A stretch of DNA of 64,000 nucleotides, from contig CAWCOA010000004.1 in the NCBI GenBank assembly GCA_963797085.1, positions 248,001-312,000 on the forward strand, written 5' to 3'. This document shows, piece by piece, positions 20,401 through 28,781 of the stretch. The notes under the pieces were generated by a model. That model was given only the letters and a program-made list of their open reading frames with translations. It was not told where the DNA came from and did not search any database. Made by a program: the position numbers and the translations under genes. Source of the DNA: JASJBU01 sp963797085 (lineage in GTDB: Bacteria > Pseudomonadota > Gammaproteobacteria > Chromatiales > Chromatiaceae). Every line of letters begins with the position of its first letter. Within the stretch, counting starts at the first letter, position 1.

Positions 20401-20475
20401 TTTTATATTCTGCTGGCTGAGGACAAGACGGCTGGAAAGCCGCTGACTGAACTTCCGGAGAGTGAGCAGGCCTGA
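17410..20475 (+). CDS. RND-family efflux pump inner-membrane subunit
   Basis: 1021 residues, full length for HAE1-type proton-driven multidrug pumps. It has an N-terminal helix (MKFTDIFVQRPVLATVVNLL), two large periplasmic loops and twelve helices. Landmarks are the proton-relay segment LAIGLVVDDAIIVVENVHRH near 395-415 (paired Asp) and GVVAKNGILIVEFANQL in the second half, with Lys on TM10. The start ATG 17410 lies at the right edge of the inserted element, so the ribosome-binding region comes from that element and is weak. Substrate class (drug, organic or biosynthetic intermediate) cannot be told from sequence. No TolC-type gene is adjacent. Confidence 0.93.
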   Translation: MKFTDIFVQRPVLATVVNLLILLVGLRSIGMLEVRQYPETLNTVVTVTTNYPGAGSQLVKGFITTPLQQAIAEAEGIDFLTSTSTQGVSKIEAHMKLNYEASTAISNIQARVASQRNILPADAEDPVINSTTGDATALMYVAFDSENMTRPQITDYIQRVVKPQLQALEGVGKANVFGQEFAMRVWLDPQRMAALGVSAAQVSDALRANNYLSGAGGVKGKYVREDLLVTTDVADPEGFRNLVVREDSGTLVRLRDIARIELGGESYESTAWRDGITASFIGVEAAPGANPLDVAGRVTELIPKIRANVPEGLNVFIPYDASRYISDSIEEVFRTLGEALLIVLAVVYLSLGSLRAAMVPAVAVPLSLIGAAFVMYLLGYSLNLLTLLSLVLAIGLVVDDAIIVVENVHRHIEQGMGRYEAAILSGRELAMPIIAMTTTLLAVYAPIGFMGGLVGTLFTEFAFTLAAAVIISGVVALTLSPMLSSKFLKPATSEGRFEKLVERFFHWLSNAYRRLLSSSLKTVPITLLFALAVLVSIYFLFISSKSELAPTEDQGILFFMATAPRTATLDYNIAYARQLNEIFDQFPEKSDSFYILGMESNTIFGGFKMKSYTDRERSQMEIQPQLQGAVSQVAGLNTVLFPKSSLPGSGGGLPVQFVITSDQEYDQLVDVGDQMIGRAMQSGQFMFLSKSIEFDRPVTTIQVDRERAADLGITMADIGRNLSNLLAGAEVNRFSMAGRSYKVIPQLERNFRLDTSMLDDYRIHSASGELIPFSSVVRLEQSVEPAKRSQHQQLNALTVEGVMQPGVSIGEALGTLQNIAGEIFPKGFNYDYTGDSRQFIQEGSALMTTFVLALIVIYLVLAAQYESWRDPLIILVSVPMSLAGAMAFISLGYASLNIYTQVGLITLIGVVAKNGILIVEFANQLQVNKGLNKHEAVVEAATIRLRPILMTSVSLVVAMVPLLTAAGPGAVSRFSIGLTIATGLGIGTLFTLFVQPAFYILLAEDKTAGKPLTELPESEQA

Positions 20476-20517
20476 TCCATGAACAGTTTGTTGTTTAACC
20501 TATATCAGGATAAAACC

Positions 20518-21228
20518 ATGTTGAAATCGCCATTACGTTTATGTCTAGCCCTTCTACTGTGCCTCGGGCTGATATCCCCTGCCCTCCTGGCAGAGGAAAA
20601 GGCCAAGGTCTACGACCAGATACAACTTTCCGCGAATGCCTCCATGGAGGTGGAGAATGACACCTTGTCGGCTCAACTCTATGCCCAGCAGGAGGGCAAG
20701 GAACTCTCCCTTCTCGCCAATGATGTCAACCAGAAGATCACTCAGGCCATTGCACAGGTAAAGAAAGTCGATGGCATCAAGCTGCAGACCCAGGGCTACC
20801 AGACCTATCCCACCTATCACCAACAGCGCGTCACTGGCTGGCGCGTGCGTCAGACCATTCGTATCGAGAGCCAGGACTCAGCAAAACTGAGTCAACTGCT
20901 GAGCGAACTGCAGTCGAGCCTGGCGCTGGAGTCACTTCAATACAATGTCTCACCGGCACAAAGAGAGGCCGCCGAGGAACAGCTGATCGGCGAAGCTATC
21001 AGCTCATTTGAAAAGCGCGCCGCGCTGGTTACCAAGCAATTGGGCCGCAAGGACTACCGCCTGATGGAGATGAACATCAATACCTCGGGACAGCCGGTAC
21101 AACCGATGCGCATGCGCGCCGGCATGATGGCGATGGAGGCATCAGTTGCAGCTCCCAGTCTGGAAGCCGGCAGTCAGACCATCCGCGTCGATGTCAGCGG
21201 CACAATCGAGTTGCAGCTCAACCAGTAG
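20518..21228 (+). CDS. SIMPL-domain (DUF541) periplasmic protein
   Basis: 236 residues from ATG 20518, preceded by AGGA seven bases upstream. The signal peptide LCLALLLCLGLISPALLAEE has a likely cut after ALLA. The mature part is the SIMPL fold (IQLSANASMEVENDTLSAQL, YQTYPTYHQQRVTGWRVRQT). Family members are oligomeric envelope proteins of poorly known role, some linked to stress or antimicrobial resistance. It follows the RND gene by 42 bases and is probably in the same operon. Confidence 0.85.
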   Translation: MLKSPLRLCLALLLCLGLISPALLAEEKAKVYDQIQLSANASMEVENDTLSAQLYAQQEGKELSLLANDVNQKITQAIAQVKKVDGIKLQTQGYQTYPTYHQQRVTGWRVRQTIRIESQDSAKLSQLLSELQSSLALESLQYNVSPAQREAAEEQLIGEAISSFEKRAALVTKQLGRKDYRLMEMNINTSGQPVQPMRMRAGMMAMEASVAAPSLEAGSQTIRVDVSGTIELQLNQ

Positions 21229-21294
21229 CCGGGCAGTACATCTTTTTGGTAGCGTGATCGTTGTGTGTCGATTCCGAGAGGAGGACACAAGCCC

Positions 21295-22317
21295 ATGCTG
21301 AAGACGGAACTTTGGCCCGTAGTTATACGGTCCGCTCTGCTGATGGCGCCTGTGACGCTGCTGCTTGCGTGCACCCAGCTGCGTCAGGACCAGCGGGTAC
21401 TGGAGCCGATTGACCCGACGTATCTTCCAGCACCCGACCTGACCCTTGAAATAGATGGGTTAGGCCCCTGCACCGATCAGACAGACCGTACACTGAGGCT
21501 CAGCTCCCAAGACCCTGTGGTTGTTCTGGTGCATGGCTGCTTTGCTTCATCCGGTCGATTCCGCACCCTGGCCGAGGTATTCGCCTTTCAGGGTCAACAG
21601 GCGATCTGCTTCAACTACAACGACCGTGACAGTCTGAAAACTGTCGGTCATGATTTGAGATTGGCGCTCAACGAGCTCTCCGAGGCACTGGATCAACAAC
21701 CGCTGACACTCATTGGCCACAGTCAAGGCGGTTTGATCTCGCGCTATGCACTTACCGAGTCAGGTTTTACTGCGCCGGCACTGACTACCAGTGAACAACG
21801 TCTGATTACTATTTCCGCACCTTTTTCCGGCATCGCGGCTGCCGATCACTGTGCATCGGCGACGGCCCGAGTGATCAGTCTGGGGCTCGTGATACCCATC
21901 TGCATGGCCATCAGTGGGGATAAGTGGTATGAGATCACTCACGCCTCTGATTTCATGCGTTGCCCCGCCGCCCTCAATCCGGGTGTCAGCGAACATCTGT
22001 TGATTGCAACCGACGAAAGGGGCAGCTGCCGGCAATGGCGGGATAATCATTGCCAGGAGGATGATTTTGTTTTCAGTCTGCCGGAACAAGCCCTGCCAGG
22101 CAAAGCCGAGGACACCGGCGTACGTCAACAGGTCATTCGATCCGGTCATGCCGAGATCGTCGGTGATAATCGCCGGATCCCACATAAATTGATCCAGCTG
22201 CTGCAGAGTGAGGGTGTACTGCTTGAGACGCAGGAAAATAAACGCCTATCGTTTCAGCAAAGATTATCCGAACTCTTCATGGACCTGCCGAACACATCAA
22301 GACTCCGAAATAAATGA
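21295..22317 (+). CDS. Alpha/beta-hydrolase lipoprotein (lipase/PGAP1-like)
   Basis: About 341 residues from ATG 21295 (GAGGAGG upstream). The N-terminal signal ends in a lipobox, LLLACTQ, so it is probably an outer-membrane lipoprotein. The hydrolase core shows PVVVLVHGCFASSGRF (oxyanion region) and LIGHSQGGLISRYAL with the nucleophile Ser of GHSQGG. A candidate Asp and a His late in the chain (RSGHAEIVGD) complete the triad. It probably acts on lipids or esters in the envelope; no substrate can be assigned. The REP-like repeat at 22329 follows its stop. Confidence 0.8.
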   Translation: MLKTELWPVVIRSALLMAPVTLLLACTQLRQDQRVLEPIDPTYLPAPDLTLEIDGLGPCTDQTDRTLRLSSQDPVVVLVHGCFASSGRFRTLAEVFAFQGQQAICFNYNDRDSLKTVGHDLRLALNELSEALDQQPLTLIGHSQGGLISRYALTESGFTAPALTTSEQRLITISAPFSGIAAADHCASATARVISLGLVIPICMAISGDKWYEITHASDFMRCPAALNPGVSEHLLIATDERGSCRQWRDNHCQEDDFVFSLPEQALPGKAEDTGVRQQVIRSGHAEIVGDNRRIPHKLIQLLQSEGVLLETQENKRLSFQQRLSELFMDLPNTSRLRNK

Positions 22318-22328
22318 CCGGTAACGCG

Positions 22329-22364
22329 TAGTACTCCATCAATATAGCCTTGGCGGAGTACTAG
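22329..22364. repeat. REP-like palindromic repeat, copy 2
   Basis: TAGTACTCC...GGAGTACTA with nine-base inverted ends around a 17-base middle. It is an inverted near-copy of 9717-9752 and lies 11 bases after the hydrolase stop codon. Confidence 0.7.
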
Positions 22365-22861
22365 CTCGCCAGATTGAATCACAATTGGCGCATTATTCCG
22401 AAGCACAGCGAAATCTACGGCCAAAGTCAATCCATTGGGTTTGGCTCCCACATTGAGCATCGCATTCCGCAAACGCAAGAAACGCGAATCAAATAACCTC
22501 TGCAGATATTTCCCTAGTTAAGACAGCCACTTATAAGGGATAACCCTAAAGTCACTGACGAATTTAAATAGAAATTTGACATGCCGATTAGATTTCATTA
22601 CTAATGAAAACAAGCGGGAAAATAATTTCTAAGAAAAGAAAAAACAGACGGTACTGCATCAATTCTAAAATCTCATATTCGCCTGACGAAACGGGCGGGT
22701 TTGTATAGTTACGAGTCGCAGAGCGTCAACGATATTTTCGGTTCACTGCAATGTTTGCACCTTAACCGAACAGCAATACGGAATGAAAAACCAATCCTCT
22801 TGGTGCCCCGCTACACCAAGACCCTAATAAAATAACAGCAATTTAAGGAAGGGAACTTCAT
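22365..22861. other. Long leader region upstream of the cytochrome gene
   Basis: About 500 bases, AT-rich in the middle (22560-22680), without a convincing gene. It must hold the promoter of the cytochrome/porin operon. I see no clear operator. The ribosome-binding site AAGGAAGGGAA lies just before ATG 22862. Confidence 0.45.
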
Positions 22862-23843
22862 ATGCGTTCCTCACAGCATATCTGTAAATATCTGCTCACG
22901 AGTCTGCTTCTGCTGCTGCCTTGTGCATCAACCATCGCCGAAGATCTGAATGACCCGAACAGTCTAGAGGCACTGATGGAAGCCGGCGGCAAATATGTCG
23001 GTGCTCAGGCCTGTCAGCAATGTCATGCCAGTCAACATGATCAATTAAAACGGGAATCCCACGGTCAGGCGGCAGATGCAAGTACACCTTTTGCCATGAA
23101 CGGCTGTGAGTCCTGCCATGGGCCCGGGGAGAAGCATATCATCAACTATGCGGCGGCTGGTGATAAAGACCCGGCAACCATCGAGAGCGGCCTGATCGCA
23201 TACGCCGGAGCAAAAGCAGCGCCCGTGGAAGTGCAAAACGCCATCTGCATGGAATGTCACCAGGGCGGCGCCATGATTAACTGGCACGACAGTCTGCACG
23301 AGATTGAAGAAGTACCCTGCACCGCCTGTCACAGCATGCACCGACCCGATCTGTCGATGGACCGGGAGACTGAGGCAGAGGCCTGCTATGCCTGCCACAA
23401 CGATATTCGGGCCCAGACCTACCAGAAGTCCACCCATGCAATCAGAGAAGGCAAGGTAGTCTGCAGCGACTGCCACAACTCACACGGCTCCAACGGGCCG
23501 GCCATGCTCACCCAGTTGAGCATTAACGACAACTGCTACGAATGTCATGCGGAGAAGCGCGGTCCCTATCTCTGGGAACACTACCCGGTGACTGAGGACT
23601 GCAGTCTGTGCCACCGCAGTCATGGTTCGATGCATAACTTCCTGCTCAACAAACAGGGCACCAACCTCTGCCAGCAGTGTCATGCGCAGATCGGCCCGGA
23701 CGGCACCGGTCATATCCGCACCTTTTATGACGCCTGGGACAAAGACCCGAAGCGCGGGCGCAGCTTCCTCGGGTAGGAACTGTGCGAACTGCCACAAGGT
23801 ACATGGCTCGAACCATCCATCCGGCCCCAACCTGTTGCGTTGA
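22862..23843 (+). pseudogene. DmsE-family decaheme c-type cytochrome, frameshifted before the tenth heme
   Basis: Periplasmic multiheme electron carrier that passes electrons through an outer-membrane MtrB/PioB-type porin. The signal peptide is KYLLTSLLLLLPCASTIA. Nine CXXCH sites are read in the first frame (CQQCH, CESCH, CMECH, CTACH, CYACH, CSDCH, CYECH, CSLCH, CQQCH). This frame then stops at 23776. The neighbouring frame continues GRNCANCHKVHGSNHPSGPN to TGA 23841-23843, giving heme ten. Removing one G from CTCGGG at about 23770 joins them as RSFLGRNCANCH. The porin gene starts 15 bases later, so the two are an operon. Confidence 0.87.
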
Positions 23844-23858
23844 TAAGGAGAGGGAACA

Positions 23859-26193
23859 ATGTCTAATAAAAATACACAAAAGCTGCTCGCCACACTCGTC
23901 TCCCTGGGGCTGACGCCGGGGATCAGCATGGCTGAAGAATCAGCTGAAACCCGAGCTGAAGCCTCCATCAATGAGTTGGAGATCGGCGTAGGTTATGTCG
24001 CTAACGATGCCTACCGATTCGGCCGTTACAACGGCATGACCGATCAGGGCGCTTACATCATCGGTAACATCAAGGCTAAGAGTTACGGCGAGGATGCCGA
24101 CTTCTGGAAACTGCGCGGCACCAATCTGGGACTGGACTCCCGTTATCTGAGATTCGACGCCGGCACCCAGGGCAGTCAGCAGTTTTTTCTCGAGTATGAC
24201 AAGACGCCCGATTACGAAAACAATACGGCAACCACGCCTTTTATCAACCCGGGCAGTACGAATCTGTTGCTGCCCAAGGGTTATGATTTTCCCCCTCCCC
24301 CTGCCGATGACCAATTCCGGCCCTCCAACCACCGATAAGGAGTTAAGTAGTTATGTCACTAAGTTCTACGCTCCATTGCTCGACGCCAGGCTCGATGAAC
24401 TCCTCGAGGCCCATTTGTTGCCGTTCGATCAGGAGACCGAACGTGAGCGTGTCGGGATAGGCGCCAAACTGCACTTGAAGAGCCGTTGGCAGTTCAGCGG
24501 CAGCATGTCCCATGAGACCCTGCAGGGCACCGACTGGATAGGCGCCGCCATGGGGTCCTCTTCGATAGATAACATCTTCAAGTGGACCAACGGCGCCCTG
24601 CTGCCCGAACCCATCGACTACGAAACCGACAAAATCGACGCAGCCCTGACCTACTTCGGCAAGCAGACCCAGTTCGAGTTGGCCTATAAAGGCTCCCTGT
24701 TCTACAACAACAACAGCTCCCTGAGCTGGACCGACCCCGTGCCCAATTACGATCCATACGGCGAGCATCTGAGACCCGGCCGCATCTCCCTGGAGCCGGA
24801 CAACCAGATGCACCAGCTATCCGCCGTATTGGGCCACATGTTCACACCGACCACCCGCCTCACTGCACTGGCATCCGCCTCCCTGCTGACCCAGGATGAT
24901 ACGTTTTTGCCCTACAGTGTGCGGGACACGGACATCGGCGATACCAATATTGATCAACTGGATAACTCGTTAGACGCCCTGCCGCAGAGGTCGTTGGACG
25001 GCGAGGTCTGGCTCTATCGGGGACAATTGAAGCTGAGCACCCGTCCCACGCGGCAACTGCGGCTCAGTGCCCTGTACAACTATGATGAGCGGGACAATAA
25101 GACCTCCAGCAATGACTACTACTATACACTGGCCGACGGCGTGTTGGGTGACGCAAAGGATGAAGCCGAGCCATCGATAAACCCTCGAACCAATGATCCC
25201 CTCAGTTACCGGAAACAAAAGGTCGATCTGACTGCCAATTACCGCTTCAGCTCAAAAATGAGCCTGCGCGGTGGTTACCAGTACAACCATGCACATCGTG
25301 ACCACATCGATGACCAGGTCAAGACCACACGGGAGCATAAGGTATCGGCCAAGTTTAAGATCAAACCGGTTTCGCAACTGAACCTGGATCTCTATGGTGA
25401 GACAGGTACACGCAAAGGCAGCGACTACGTTACTCGAGCCCATGAGCATCCCAATCTACGCGTTTCCTACCTGGCGGACCTCGACAGAGACAAAGTGGGT
25501 GCCTCGATCAATTACATGCCGACTTACCGCTTGAATCTCGGCCTGACTGCGGAATATCTTAAAGATGACTACACCGATTCGGAGATCGGACTTACGGAGT
25601 CAAAACAGAGATCGGGTTTGGTGAATTTAAATTATCAGATCACCGATAACATCAATGCCCATGCCTTCTACAACTACGAAGAGTTCGAGTCCAATAATGC
25701 CAACGAGAACAAAGAAATCGAGAAAGGCACCTACGACAGGTGGGAGGCGGACCTGAAGGACAGAAGCAGCAGCTTCGGGCTGGGTTTCAGCATCGACGGC
25801 TTGGCCAAGAAGTGGGATGCCGGGGTGGACTGGGTCTATACCAGAAGCGTTGGGAATATTGAGATGACCGGCACACAAGCCCCTATTGACAAGATCACAG
25901 GTGTGCTACTGGGTGATTTCGAGCCGATCGTTCCAACTGAGCAGTTTTCCGATGTAAAAACGGACTTGAACAGCGTAGAACTCTGGACCCGATATCAATA
26001 CAGCGACAACATCGCCTACAAACTCAGCTACTGGTACGAGCACTACAGCACGCAAGACTGGGCAGTGGACGGCACTGAACAAAACTACCTTCCCCTGGAA
26101 AACAACACTATCGCCCAGTACTTATTCCTGGGTGAGGACAAACTCGACTATACGCAGCATGTAGTTGGATTGTCGGTGAACGTGCGGTTCTGA
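23859..26193 (+). pseudogene. MtrB/PioB-family decaheme-associated outer-membrane beta-barrel, frameshifted
   Basis: Outer-membrane porin that sheathes the decaheme cytochrome for extracellular electron transfer. Start ATG 23859 (AAGGAGAGGG upstream), with signal peptide ending near GISMAEE. The first frame reads EIGVGYVANDAYRFGRYNGM and SRYLRFDAGTQGSQQFFLEY, then stops at 24338. The other frame takes over around 24285-24330 (DKELSSYVTKFYAPLLDARL, TERERVGIGAKLHLKSRW). It runs as alternating beta strands to the terminal Phe (VGLSVNVRF). The C-rich run TTTTCCCCCTCCCCC at 24285-24300 is a likely slip site. Restored length is about 777 residues. The N-terminal CXXC of Shewanella MtrB is not seen, which fits the PioB/DmsF-like branch. 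Confidence 0.85.
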
Positions 26194-26232
26194 TAGAGCA
26201 CGAGTTAACTTTACGCGTTGATAACGCGCGGC

Positions 26233-26275
26233 CCAGGCAAGCCTGGGGCTCCGCCTTCTTTGAGAAGGCGGAGCC
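26233..26275. terminator. Tandem strong hairpins between convergent genes
   Basis: CCAGGC-AA-GCCTGG (26233-26246) is followed directly by GGCTCCGCCTTCT-TTG-AGAAGGCGGAGCC (26247-26275), 13-bp perfect arms. It lies between the porin gene (plus) and the LysE-type gene (minus), so it is well placed as a bidirectional terminator, although neither side has a T-run. Confidence 0.6.
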
Positions 26276-26383
26276 AGCGCTGAAAAGTATAACCCAAGCA
26301 ATCTCCGAATAAAGCCATACCTGGCTTCTCTTGTTCATTGAAACTTTAACTGCCCTGCTGGTGGTTTCTGTTCCCAGTGGCCA

Positions 26384-27010
26384 TCAAGCTCCCGATAGGA
26401 TCCCAAACAAAATCATTCCCTCCCGGAACAGTTGGATTGAAAAGGCAATCAGGCACAGACCCAGGCCGCGCATGATCCAGCGATAAAGCATTCCGGAGAT
26501 AAACCGTCTAGACTGAGCCACCACTAGAGCGACCATCACTTTCGATCCAATCAGGCAAAACATAAAGCCAAGAATAAATACAAAAGATAGATTGATCGAT
26601 TCCAACCCTGCCTTGATGGTTGTGGGCACACCGACCAAAAACCAAAAGAGATATGGGTGGGGGCTCAGGGCATTGACGACTATTCCCTTTGAATATGATC
26701 GAGGTAAACCTGTTGGCAATTCATACTCGACCGACTCTGTACGCAAGCTCTTCAGCCCAAGGAGCAGGATGAAAACAGCGCCAGCAAATGAAACAAAACC
26801 CAATACATCATTCAGCATGGGTGTGCTGAGATACAAGAGAAAGGCTATGCCAATGATTGGGATATCTGTAATCAAGGGTGCGAGCGCAATCTTGATTCCT
26901 TCACCTGCCCCATGTTGCAGGGTCTGCTGAATCACGACTGCAAGGAGTGGTCCAGGTGAGATGCCGGCGGTTAACCCGAGAATGGCTGCATAACTCAGAT
27001 ATGACCACAT
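26384..27010 (-). CDS. LysE/RhtB-family translocator
   Basis: 208 residues with about six hydrophobic helices; exporters of amino acids or related metabolites. The family's N-terminal signature is clear: LGLTAGISPGPLLAVVIQQT. The central NALSPHPYLFWFLVGVPT matches the conserved NP/P-x-x-x-F-W segment. It is single-gene, convergent with the porin gene. The substrate is unknown. Confidence 0.85.
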   Translation of the reverse strand: MWSYLSYAAILGLTAGISPGPLLAVVIQQTLQHGAGEGIKIALAPLITDIPIIGIAFLLYLSTPMLNDVLGFVSFAGAVFILLLGLKSLRTESVEYELPTGLPRSYSKGIVVNALSPHPYLFWFLVGVPTTIKAGLESINLSFVFILGFMFCLIGSKVMVALVVAQSRRFISGMLYRWIMRGLGLCLIAFSIQLFREGMILFGILSGA

Positions 27011-27107
27011 ACTTTTCTGATGGCATGGATTGTGATTATTTCGGGATCAGGACTTCTCATTCGTAACTGACCTCAACCAGAAAGAGTAACCCGAGAATAA
27101 ATACAAC

Positions 27108-28688
27108 TTAACTATTATAATTCCACCGCTGCTGCGTGCGTCTGGTCTGGTACATCATCTTGTCCGCCAACTGAATGAGCTGGCTCGGTTCACTGGCGCC
27201 TTCGGGATAGAACGCAACACCGATATTTACACTCACCGACATCACATCATCGCCGAAGTTTATTGGCGCCTGAATTTCCTGAGTGAGCTGTTCCACGATC
27301 TCATTCACCTGTTCATCTGCTTCTATATGCGTGAGCACGGCAAGAAACTCATCGCCGCCAATTCTGGCCACCAGATCGTCTTCACCCAGTAATTGCTCGA
27401 TCCTTCTGGCCACCTCAGACAAAACATGATCACCGGCAGCATGACCATATTGTTCGTTGATCTCATACAAATCCTCGAGATCCATCAACACAGCGGTCAG
27501 GGTCACGTCACCATTGAGCATTTTTAACCCATCTTCCAACCACTCCTGAAACCTGTTTTTATTTGGCAGGTTGGTCAGTGGGTCATAGCTTGCCAGGAGC
27601 TCCAGACGCGCCTCTTTTCTTGAACGATCCATCTCCCGCCGATAGCGTCGTAGAATAAAATATCTGCAAAAAAAGAAGATAAGCAATGAAGCTACGGTGG
27701 CGCTGGCAAGTACATCAACAGAAACGGATTCGGCTCCGAAGGATTGCTCGAGCCGCAGTATAAAACCTTCACGCCCAGGTTCCAGCTTATATTGTTTCAC
27801 GAGACTGGGTAGCAGGTCATATCCAGAAGCCGGCCTGTTAAATAGCCAACCCAGCGGATCATCAGCGGTCTTATCGCTGTGATAGATCAGCAGTCCCAAT
27901 GATTCCGGAAGCATCTGCTCAATTTTCTTAAGCAACTGTTCCTGCAGCAGTACGACAAGGACGATTTGCAGCGGCTGCTGTTGATTTAAAACACCGGCAG
28001 TATCGTGCTGTTGGTTGACGGTCTGCTGGACCGGCATGAACATCACATAGGCATCGTATCCCTCTACCAATTTAAAAGGCAGGCTGGTCTGATAACTGCC
28101 TGTTTCTAGCGCTCTCTGCATTGGGAGGCGCATATTCTGGTGAGATCCTATATCAAGCCCCAGTACAGGGCGCGATTCCTCCGCCAATGGATAGATAAAG
28201 GTGATCGGATAGTAGTACTCCGCCTCAGGCAAACTTTTCCATTGGCGTGAGCCCCGGTAGTCAAAGGATCTGACTTTAAACTCCGGATAGCCTATCTTCC
28301 GTTGCCGTTCAATCAGCTTCTCCAACTCGTCGGCAGCCGTTTGAGTGGCGACTTCGAGCATGAAGACATGCGGGAATCTCTGGGTAATCCTTTTGGCGTA
28401 TTGGGAGAGATGTGCTTCATCGTAATTATCCATGCCGGCGAGATATGAGGCAAAGCCTTCCAATACGGCTTCATTTTTGGAAATACGGGCATCGAGGCTG
28501 TCTTTGATGTGTTGTGCGGTTTCATAAAACCCACTCTCGAATCTTCGGTAATCCATTACAACAACCAGACTAAACAGGATGACAGTCAGAATAGCCCATC
28601 CGGCCGTGAGGATAATCGTTAACTGTCGCCTGTCTGCATCAGTGATGCTGCGACGTTTTTCAAACAGGCTTGACTCGTTAGACTTCAT
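27108..28688 (-). CDS. Membrane diguanylate cyclase with periplasmic CHASE-type sensor
   Basis: 526 residues. TM1 is at about 27-47, then a periplasmic CHASE-like sensor domain spans about 55-320 (FASYLAGMDNYDEAHLSQYA, AEYYYPITFIYPLAEESRPV). TM2 is at about 325-343, and the cytoplasmic GGDEF domain covers about 365-525. The active-site loop ARIGGDEFLAVL is intact, so c-di-GMP synthesis is expected. LLASYDPLTNLPNKNRF marks the domain start. No EAL domain is present. The nearest neighbour on the same strand is the V-ATPase subunit I gene, 94 bases upstream. Confidence 0.9.
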   Translation of the reverse strand: MKSNESSLFEKRRSITDADRRQLTIILTAGWAILTVILFSLVVVMDYRRFESGFYETAQHIKDSLDARISKNEAVLEGFASYLAGMDNYDEAHLSQYAKRITQRFPHVFMLEVATQTAADELEKLIERQRKIGYPEFKVRSFDYRGSRQWKSLPEAEYYYPITFIYPLAEESRPVLGLDIGSHQNMRLPMQRALETGSYQTSLPFKLVEGYDAYVMFMPVQQTVNQQHDTAGVLNQQQPLQIVLVVLLQEQLLKKIEQMLPESLGLLIYHSDKTADDPLGWLFNRPASGYDLLPSLVKQYKLEPGREGFILRLEQSFGAESVSVDVLASATVASLLIFFFCRYFILRRYRREMDRSRKEARLELLASYDPLTNLPNKNRFQEWLEDGLKMLNGDVTLTAVLMDLEDLYEINEQYGHAAGDHVLSEVARRIEQLLGEDDLVARIGGDEFLAVLTHIEADEQVNEIVEQLTQEIQAPINFGDDVMSVSVNIGVAFYPEGASEPSQLIQLADKMMYQTRRTQQRWNYNS

Positions 28689-28781
28689 AATCCATTACTC
28701 ACTCATTTTTTCGAGTTATCGATCAGCCCACACAACCTTGGCCAAGGTACGCATTTTAATGCCTGTGAGTGTTAAATTCAC

